A stretch of DNA of 64,000 bases from Candidatus Pristimantibacillus lignocellulolyticus (GTDB lineage Bacteria > Bacillota > Bacilli > Paenibacillales > Paenibacillaceae): contig CP097899.1 of assembly GCA_023639215.1 (NCBI GenBank), forward strand, positions 4,894,001 through 4,958,000, read 5' to 3'. The translations under genes were made by a program, and so were the position numbers. Under the pieces are notes generated by a model, which was not told where the DNA came from, ran no database searches, and saw only the letters and a list, made by a program, of their open reading frames with translations. Shown piece after piece: positions 58,391 to 64,000 of the stretch; the first letter of the stretch is position 1; the number at the start of each line of letters is the position of its first letter.

Positions 58391-59689
58391 CTAACTTTTA
58401 TCTAGATCTTCATAATCTTTTTCGAGCTTTTGAAGTGATGTTCCACGAATTTTCTTATCACGAATTAAACTAGAAGGATCGTCACTTAGCATTCCTGCAG
58501 TCAACACCGCACTCTCACCGAATTTATCACGTAATTGGTCCATAACTTTCGTGAGTGCTTCTTTCTTCGGTTCTTCATTATAACTAAACAGATCTAACTG
58601 AATAGCTGAAGACTGTAACGGTTGTAAATTTTGCAACGTAACTCCTAACAATCGCACAGGATCACCATAACGCCAATGCTGTGCGAACAATCGTTGTGCT
58701 TGTTTATGGATCTCTTCCATATTGTGTGTTGGCGTGTCCATCGTATAAGAACGAGTAATCGTCGTCATATCTGGCTTTCTTATCGTTATTTGAACCGTTC
58801 CCGCAACTAGACCTTGATGTCGTAACCTTCTTGTTGTCTGATCTGATAAGTTTAGTAATACGCGATTAATGTCTTCGCTATTCGTCAAATCTGCTGGTAA
58901 TGTTGTCGTATGCCCTATCGACTTATTAACTTCCCGCTCCGATTTCACCTCATTATTATCTATGCCATTTGCTGCGTCCTTCATCCATGAACCCATCACG
59001 CCAAATGACTTAAGTAATAATGTTTCCTCTGCACTAGCAAGTTCACCAATCGTATGGATATGGAGCTTTTTCAACTTCTCAGCAGTTTTTTGCCCAATGC
59101 CAAACAATTCAACACAAGGCTTCTCCCATAATATATGCGGTACATCCCTTCGACGCAACACCGTTATGCCATTGGGTTTCTTCATATCGGATGCCATCTT
59201 TGCTAATAACTTATTCGGAGCTACACCAATCGAACAGGGAAGATTCCATTCTTGCTTAATTCGCTTCTGAATCGTTTCAGCAATATGAAGTGGAGTTCCA
59301 AAAAGTTTGGACCCGGTAATATCGAGATAACATTCGTCAATCGAGACTTGCTCAATAACTGGTGTATATTGATTAGCAATCGACATGAACCCTTTAGAGT
59401 AGCGACGATACAAATCAAAATTCGGTGTAATGAGTATCAGGTTGGCATCAATACGTAAAGCTTCCCGCACATTCATCCCTGTACGAATGCCGAGTTTTCT
59501 TGCAGCGTATGAACAGGTAACAATAATTCCTTTTCGCTGCTCAATACTTCCAGAAACTGCAGTAGCTTTTCCTGCATATACTTCCGGCTCTTCTGCTTCA
59601 TGTACAGAACAATAAAAAGCATTCATATCTAAATGTAGAATTACTCTACCATTTGCCGGATAATGTCCATTAATATTATTATCATTCAT
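58391..59689 (-). CDS. dinB: DNA polymerase IV (Y-family, DinB)
   Basis: 432 residues from the ATG at 59689 (GGTGGTG upstream). Catalytic palm: RVILHLDMNAFYCSVHE (first Asp) and EQVSIDECYLDITG (Asp-Glu pair). YKGFMSIANQY and SIGVAPNKLLAKMASDMKKPNG are DinB signatures. An HhH domain (LFGIGQKTAEKLKKL) and little-finger domain follow. LQLDLFSYNEEPKKEAL near the end includes the QLDLF beta-clamp-binding motif. It performs translesion synthesis. No clear LexA box was spotted in front. Confidence 0.94.
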   Translation of the reverse strand: MNDNNINGHYPANGRVILHLDMNAFYCSVHEAEEPEVYAGKATAVSGSIEQRKGIIVTCSYAARKLGIRTGMNVREALRIDANLILITPNFDLYRRYSKGFMSIANQYTPVIEQVSIDECYLDITGSKLFGTPLHIAETIQKRIKQEWNLPCSIGVAPNKLLAKMASDMKKPNGITVLRRRDVPHILWEKPCVELFGIGQKTAEKLKKLHIHTIGELASAEETLLLKSFGVMGSWMKDAANGIDNNEVKSEREVNKSIGHTTTLPADLTNSEDINRVLLNLSDQTTRRLRHQGLVAGTVQITIRKPDMTTITRSYTMDTPTHNMEEIHKQAQRLFAQHWRYGDPVRLLGVTLQNLQPLQSSAIQLDLFSYNEEPKKEALTKVMDQLRDKFGESAVLTAGMLSDDPSSLIRDKKIRGTSLQKLEKDYEDLDKS

Positions 59690-59887
59690 TTTATTCACCA
59701 CCATTTTGATAACAGGTATGCAAACCGATCATTATATTATAGAATTAGCATAGACAACCATTTCATTTGAGTCAATATGGATAAAAGACAACATTTCCGC
59801 ATAACATTTCATACAGTTACTATTAGTGCTATAATACGTAAATATAGTTAGTGTCTGTTATCATTTAAGGAGGCGTCAATCTTAATT

Positions 59888-61507
59888 ATGTCATCTAAAA
59901 TATTTATTTTCGATACGACGCTGCGCGACGGTACACAAGGTGAAGGTATAAGCCTGTCCGCAGATGATAAGCTTAAAATCGCTCAAAAACTCGACTCTTT
60001 AGGAGTTAACTATATTGAGGGTGGAAATCCAGGTAGTAATGGTAAAGACATTGAATTTTTCCAACGAGTGAAGTCGTTGAAATTGAATGCCAAACTTACC
60101 GCTTTTGGTAGTACTCGTCGTAAGAATAGTATTGCCGAACATGATGCGAGTCTACTTAGAATTATTGAATCTGGTGTACCAGCTGCAACTCTAGTCGGAA
60201 AAGCATGGGATTTCCATGTACATATTGCACTACAAACTACTCTTGAAGAAAACTTAGCAATGATCCAAGATTCGTTTGCTTTTCTGAAACGTAATAGTAT
60301 GGAAGCGATGTATGATGCAGAGCATTTCTTTGATGGTTACAAAAATAATCCTGAATACGCAATTGCTGCACTAAAAAGTGCCCAAGCAGGTGGCGCGGAT
60401 TGGTTAGTTCTATGCGATACGAATGGTGGAACACTACCGAATGAAATCGCTGAGATTGTCTCTCGAGTGAAAGATGAGCTTGATGTGCCTATTGGTATAC
60501 ACACTCATAATGACTGTGAGTTAGCTGTCGCTAATACACTTGCTGCAGTTGGTGCTGGTGCAACTCAAGTTCAAGGCACGATCAATGGCTATGGAGAACG
60601 TTGTGGTAATGCAAATCTTTGTTCTATTATTCCTAATCTTCAATTGAAAATGAATTATGATTGTCTTCCTGACAATAAAATTACTACATTAACAAATACT
60701 GCTCGTTACATTAGTGAAATTGCAAACGTTCATATGCCTGTTGGTCAAGCTTATGTAGGTAATGCTGCGTTCGCACATAAAGGCGGAATTCATGTTTCTG
60801 CTATTATGAAGGACTCAAAAACATACGAGCATATCCAACCTGAATTGGTAGGTAATAAGCAACGTGTGCTTGTCTCTGAACTTGCAGGGCAAAGTAACAT
60901 CATTTCTAAAGCATCTGCTCTTGGACTTAATGTTAATACGAATAACGAAAAAACTAAACAAATTATGGATCATATTAAAGAACTTGAGCATGAAGGGTAT
61001 CAATTTGAGGCAGCTGATGCATCACTTGAATTGTTACTGCGCAAAGCTTTCGGTGATTGGGAACCTGCATTCCATGTAGATTCTTTCAAAATCCATAGTG
61101 AAAATAAAAACGACGTAATGATTTCTGAAGCAATCGTGAAAATAACAGTTGATGGCAAACCGATTTATACTGTTGCAGAAGGTAATGGACCTGTAAATGC
61201 ACTCGATACTGCGCTTCGTAAAGCACTTATCCAGCATTACCCTGATATTGAACATGTTCATCTGACCGATTATAAGGTTCGCGTAATTGATGAAAAAGAT
61301 GCAACCGCAGCTAAAGTTCGCGTATTGATTGAATCTACAGGTAAGTTAAATAGTTGGAATACGGTCGGCTTATCCGGTAATGTTATTGATGCGAGTTGGG
61401 CAGCAATTGTTGATAGCTTCCACTATGCTCTAATTAGTTTGGAGAAAGCGAACATTAATTCCCTACCTAATACTTCCCTAGAACATGCTGGACTTGCAAA
61501 TCTATAA
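59888..61507 (+). CDS. cimA: (R)-citramalate synthase CimA
   Basis: 539 residues. HMGL-like TIM barrel: FIFDTTLRDGTQGEGISLSADDKLKIAQKLDSLGVNYIEGGNPGSN and IGIHTHNDCELAVANTLAAVGAGATQVQGTINGYGERCGNANLCS (metal histidines). The C-terminal LeuA-dimer regulatory domain is present. The DGTQGEG and YIEGGWP-like start separate citramalate synthase from 2-isopropylmalate synthase. It condenses pyruvate with acetyl-CoA, bypassing threonine for isoleucine. AAGGAGGCG precedes the ATG at a longish spacing. A TATAAT at 59830-59835 is the likely -10. Confidence 0.9.
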   Translation: MSSKIFIFDTTLRDGTQGEGISLSADDKLKIAQKLDSLGVNYIEGGNPGSNGKDIEFFQRVKSLKLNAKLTAFGSTRRKNSIAEHDASLLRIIESGVPAATLVGKAWDFHVHIALQTTLEENLAMIQDSFAFLKRNSMEAMYDAEHFFDGYKNNPEYAIAALKSAQAGGADWLVLCDTNGGTLPNEIAEIVSRVKDELDVPIGIHTHNDCELAVANTLAAVGAGATQVQGTINGYGERCGNANLCSIIPNLQLKMNYDCLPDNKITTLTNTARYISEIANVHMPVGQAYVGNAAFAHKGGIHVSAIMKDSKTYEHIQPELVGNKQRVLVSELAGQSNIISKASALGLNVNTNNEKTKQIMDHIKELEHEGYQFEAADASLELLLRKAFGDWEPAFHVDSFKIHSENKNDVMISEAIVKITVDGKPIYTVAEGNGPVNALDTALRKALIQHYPDIEHVHLTDYKVRVIDEKDATAAKVRVLIESTGKLNSWNTVGLSGNVIDASWAAIVDSFHYALISLEKANINSLPNTSLEHAGLANL

Positions 61508-61513
61508 TGCATT

Positions 61514-61551
61514 AAGCTTGGATCTCTTCAATGAGATTCAAGCTTTTTTTA
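61514..61551 (+). terminator. Terminator after cimA
   Basis: AAGCTTGGATCTC pairs with GAGATTCAAGCTT, followed by TTTTTT. Confidence 0.9.
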
Positions 61552-61572
61552 ATTCCATCTTCACTAGTTCAT

Positions 61573-62835
61573 CTAGTTCATCTGCTTATAACTTGACTTT
61601 GGCAGTTGCATCGCACAGATTAAACTTACCGCATAGGTCAAGGCAAACAAAATAAATGAAAACTCACGATATGAACTATTGATGACAAGCGTTGCAACGA
61701 TTGGCGCAAGTGCTGCTCCAAGAAATAAAATAAATGTATATATTGATGTCGATAATCCTCGATGCAATTCTCCATAAATTCCTACCAAAGCAATGACAAT
61801 TGGTACAAGCCATGCAATAGAAAAAGTAAAAACGATACTAATTAAAATATAGACACTCAACTGTTGTTCAAACGTTAACAGTAGTAGAGATAGTATCGCT
61901 AGCGATAAAGCCAGTCGCAACATAGTTACGAGTGGCAATGGTATATATCGTACAAATGGGCAAATGAGCATACCAATTGCACCATACGCACGAAACCACA
62001 GTAATTGAGTACTTGTTAATTGACCATGCAATATATTTGCAAAGATCGTATAACAGCCTACAAAGCCAAATAAGACCGTAAACGTAATTACGTAAACTAA
62101 TAACAATCTTTTATTCCGAAAGTCTTCTAGGGCAGCAACAATACGTTCTAGTGTATTGTTCGATGTTGTTCGCTTTACTAATCTTATTAATCGGTTAAAT
62201 GTTATATAGCGAATCCTCAAAACATCTTTTGTTCGATCATCTATGTTCGGTAACCCTATCAAAACAATTATGGCTAGCAATCCATAAATGATACTCATCC
62301 AGCCATATAAATGTTGCCAGTAATGATACGTAGCAAAATAACTTGCTAAGAGCTGCCCTACAATTCCACCAAGTAGAAATCCCATACTAATATAACCAAC
62401 AACGAGTACTCTCTTTGGTAATGTAAAACGTTCCGCAATATAAGTAAGTGCCACTGGCGAGAAACTTGCAGCTGTAGCACCTTGTAATGCACGTAATAAC
62501 AGAAACTCCCCGTACTCTTTCACAAAATAGCAACAAATCGTAATGATTGATAAAGAAATTAAACCAATAACAATGATGGGCTTACGACCAACATAGTTAG
62601 AAATAGGCCCATATATTAGGCAACCAAGAGCAAAACATATAGAAAATATAGTACTACTCCACGCCGCTTCAACATTGTTAATATTCCATGTTAATTTCAA
62701 TTCATTTATTATTGGAACCGTGAAATAAACTGCTGATAACACAAATAATGCTGGGAAAAATAGAACCAGTATAACGACAATATCGTAATAGTTGCGTATC
62801 TTATTCAAGGGCTGATCGCTCTTAGCTCCCATCAT
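61573..62835 (-). CDS. Major facilitator superfamily transporter
   Basis: 420 residues, twelve predicted membrane helices with a long cytoplasmic loop in the middle (DRTKDVLRIRYITFNRLIRLVKRTTSNNTLERIVAALEDFRNKR). ISNYVGRKPIIVIGLISLS contains the MFS loop 2-3 G-x-x-x-D/G-R-x-G-R-K/P-like motif, and LRALQGATAASFSPVALTYIAERF matches the MFS drug-efflux-type helix 4. AAGAAGGTGG precedes the ATG pair at 62835. The substrate is unknown. It resembles the YgaY/YbcL-like sugar or drug efflux groups. Confidence 0.88.
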   Translation of the reverse strand: MMGAKSDQPLNKIRNYYDIVVILVLFFPALFVLSAVYFTVPIINELKLTWNINNVEAAWSSTIFSICFALGCLIYGPISNYVGRKPIIVIGLISLSIITICCYFVKEYGEFLLLRALQGATAASFSPVALTYIAERFTLPKRVLVVGYISMGFLLGGIVGQLLASYFATYHYWQHLYGWMSIIYGLLAIIVLIGLPNIDDRTKDVLRIRYITFNRLIRLVKRTTSNNTLERIVAALEDFRNKRLLLVYVITFTVLFGFVGCYTIFANILHGQLTSTQLLWFRAYGAIGMLICPFVRYIPLPLVTMLRLALSLAILSLLLLTFEQQLSVYILISIVFTFSIAWLVPIVIALVGIYGELHRGLSTSIYTFILFLGAALAPIVATLVINSSYREFSFILFALTYAVSLICAMQLPKSSYKQMN

Positions 62836-62908
62836 ATCCACCTTCTTACCACTCAAGATGCATTAGCCTATTCATCATCAAATAGAAATGTCACCCTTTT
62901 TTCGCAAG

Positions 62909-62960
62909 AAAAAAGAGTTATCTTATTGTCATATGAATCGACAATGAGACAACTCTCTTT
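62909..62960 (-). terminator. Terminator after the ResA-like gene
   Basis: Leftward, AAAGAGAGTTGTCTCATTGTC pairs with GACAATAAGATAACTCTTT, followed by TTTCTTG. Confidence 0.85.
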
Positions 62961-63019
62961 GAGAATTTATTGCTTTTATGCAAATAACGGATTCATGTTC
63001 ATAAAGAAACATAACTGAC

Positions 63020-63568
63020 TTACATATATTGCTCAATAATTCTTTCCCATTGTTCTAACGTAATAACTCCATTAATACGTTCACGAATAACTCCATCTCG
63101 ATCAACTAAAAAACTCGTTGGGAATGTTCCTACTTTATATAAATTAGTAATATCGCCTTCACGATCAAATAAAATATCAAATGTAAATCCTTGATCCTCT
63201 ACAAATTGCCGTGCTTGGCGTTCACGATCATCTTTGGTAGCATTCACACCATACAAAACTAAAGAATTACTGTATTTCTCATGTATCTTCTGCAAATCTG
63301 GAGCTTCAAGTTCACAAGGACCACACCAAGATGCCCAGAAATTAATCAATTGTAATTTAGGTTGAGCTGATCCAAAACTTATCATTTGCTCATTAAAATC
63401 AGGAAGTTCTTGTGCCGGCGACAATTGTCCAGCTTTTGGTTTAAAATCTTCTAGTGATACTCCACCATTAGAGAGCATAGTTTCCGACTTGCGCCCATCT
63501 ATATAGTTATAAATCCCTAAACTAGCAAGTAACAACGATACAACAATTATGGAATATATTCTTTTCAT
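63020..63568 (-). CDS. ResA/TlpA-type thiol-disulfide oxidoreductase
   Basis: 182 residues. N-terminal anchor RIYSIIVVSLLLASLGIYNYI, then a thioredoxin-like domain with FWASWCGPCELEAPDLQKIHEKY (redox pair CGPC near 86-89), the conserved central Glu in the CELEAP region, and cis-proline GTFPTSFLVDRDG. It resembles ResA/StoA, which reduce apocytochrome c or act in spore cortex formation. No cytochrome or ccd genes are near, so the target is open. AGGAAAGGGACGAC precedes the ATG. Confidence 0.9.
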   Translation of the reverse strand: MKRIYSIIVVSLLLASLGIYNYIDGRKSETMLSNGGVSLEDFKPKAGQLSPAQELPDFNEQMISFGSAQPKLQLINFWASWCGPCELEAPDLQKIHEKYSNSLVLYGVNATKDDRERQARQFVEDQGFTFDILFDREGDITNLYKVGTFPTSFLVDRDGVIRERINGVITLEQWERIIEQYM

Positions 63569-63727
63569 GTCGTCCCTTTCCTAAAGCCAGTACTCTATCC
63601 TTATCCTACCATGAGTTGCCATATGCAACAAGATAACGATATTGCAGAATGATGAACATAACACTATTGTTAACCTTCCTAGTGATCGTTATACTAATGT
63701 ACAATAATAAGACTTGAGGTGAACACA

Positions 63728-64000
63728 TTGAACACACTTACCATGACATCATCCTGCTACAAAGAGATATTAACCTATGGATACGCAAATCTTCCTTTTG
63801 AGTCTTGTGGTGTAATAGCTAGTAGCAATGGCGAACGTATCGATACATTTATTCCGATTATAAATGATCACCCAAACCCGTTGCACTACTTTTCTTTCCA
63901 ACCTCAATCTTGGATCAATACCCTATATCAGTTGCAACGAAATAACTTACAATTGATTGGTTACATGCATACACATCCGAATGAAGAAGCGTTACCTTCT
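63728..64000 (+). CDS. JAMM/MPN-domain (Mov34/PAD-1) metallopeptidase-like protein, 5' part
   Basis: Begins TTG with TTGAGGTGAACACA in front and runs 91 codons to the window edge. The JAMM signature is partly visible: the catalytic glutamate in LPFESCGVIAS and the zinc histidines in GYMHTHPNEEALPS. The following SxxxxxxxD part lies beyond the edge. Family members include de-sulfur/ubiquitin-like cleaving enzymes such as the Mec+-type CysO peptidase. In Bacillota these often neighbour MoeB/ThiF-type genes. That context is not visible here. Confidence 0.85.
   Translation, partial: MNTLTMTSSCYKEILTYGYANLPFESCGVIASSNGERIDTFIPIINDHPNPLHYFSFQPQSWINTLYQLQRNNLQLIGYMHTHPNEEALPS

Overview
The window is an AT-rich chromosomal segment from an endospore-forming Bacillota. 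It is most likely a member of the Paenibacillaceae, because the gene order matches the Bacillus/Paenibacillus core: gpr, spoIIP, a yqxA-position gene, lepA, hemW, hrcA, grpE, dnaK, dnaJ, prmA, rsmE and mtaB, with comER, comEA, comEB and comEC nearby. Sporulation genes, the competence locus, a CIRCE-controlled chaperone cluster and a leucyl-tRNA T-box all fit this. No tRNA or rRNA gene, prophage, transposase or CRISPR array was seen. Family assignments come from reading motifs by eye, without database searches.

Layout. 1-2.3 kb: a truncated rRNA methyltransferase and a divergent Na/Pi-cotransporter-family gene. 2.6-22.6 kb: a long, mostly leftward block with tRNA/rRNA/ribosome modification (mtaB, rsmE, prmA), a site-2 protease, two unknown genes, the heat-shock genes (dnaJ, dnaK, grpE, hrcA), hemW, lepA, the sporulation genes spoIIP and gpr, then rightward rpsT and leftward holA. 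22.8-30.9 kb: an AAC(3)-like acetyltransferase, a membrane TlpA-type protein, an effector-binding-domain protein, a WYL regulator, an ECF sigma/anti-sigma pair and comEC. 31-34.8 kb: comEB, an O-acetylhomoserine sulfhydrylase lying inside the com locus, comEA and divergent comER. 34.8-38.7 kb: leuS with a composite T-box leader, and two small genes. 39-49 kb: a DEAD-box helicase, a membrane diguanylate cyclase, a phosphonate/phosphite-type ABC transporter (phnD-C-E-E) and a divergent 5'-nucleotidase-like enzyme. 49-64 kb: zinc ribbon protein, polysaccharide deacetylase, acyltransferase, pseudouridine synthase with rRNA m5C methyltransferase, a thioredoxin/PCYCGC lipoprotein pair, small alarmone synthetase with pyrD, ferredoxin, DNA polymerase IV, citramalate synthase, an MFS transporter, a ResA-like protein and a truncated JAMM protein.

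The most unusual content is not protein-coding. First, a hairpin unit of about 64 nt, whose 3' arm runs directly into the Shine-Dalgarno sequence, precedes six unrelated genes (dnaK, hemW, the metY-type gene, comER, leuS and a yneQ-like gene). It is present once in some leaders and in two to four tandem copies in others. Second, a family of about 170-bp palindromic intergenic repeats, with ends of the type AGTTCAAAA...TTTTGAACT, usually starts a few bases after a stop codon and shows the same orientation relative to that gene in the intact copies. Both families meet in the leuS leader, after the T-box terminator. These elements cut the classical heat-shock and leuS transcription units into modules and are the best candidates here for an undescribed regulatory system.
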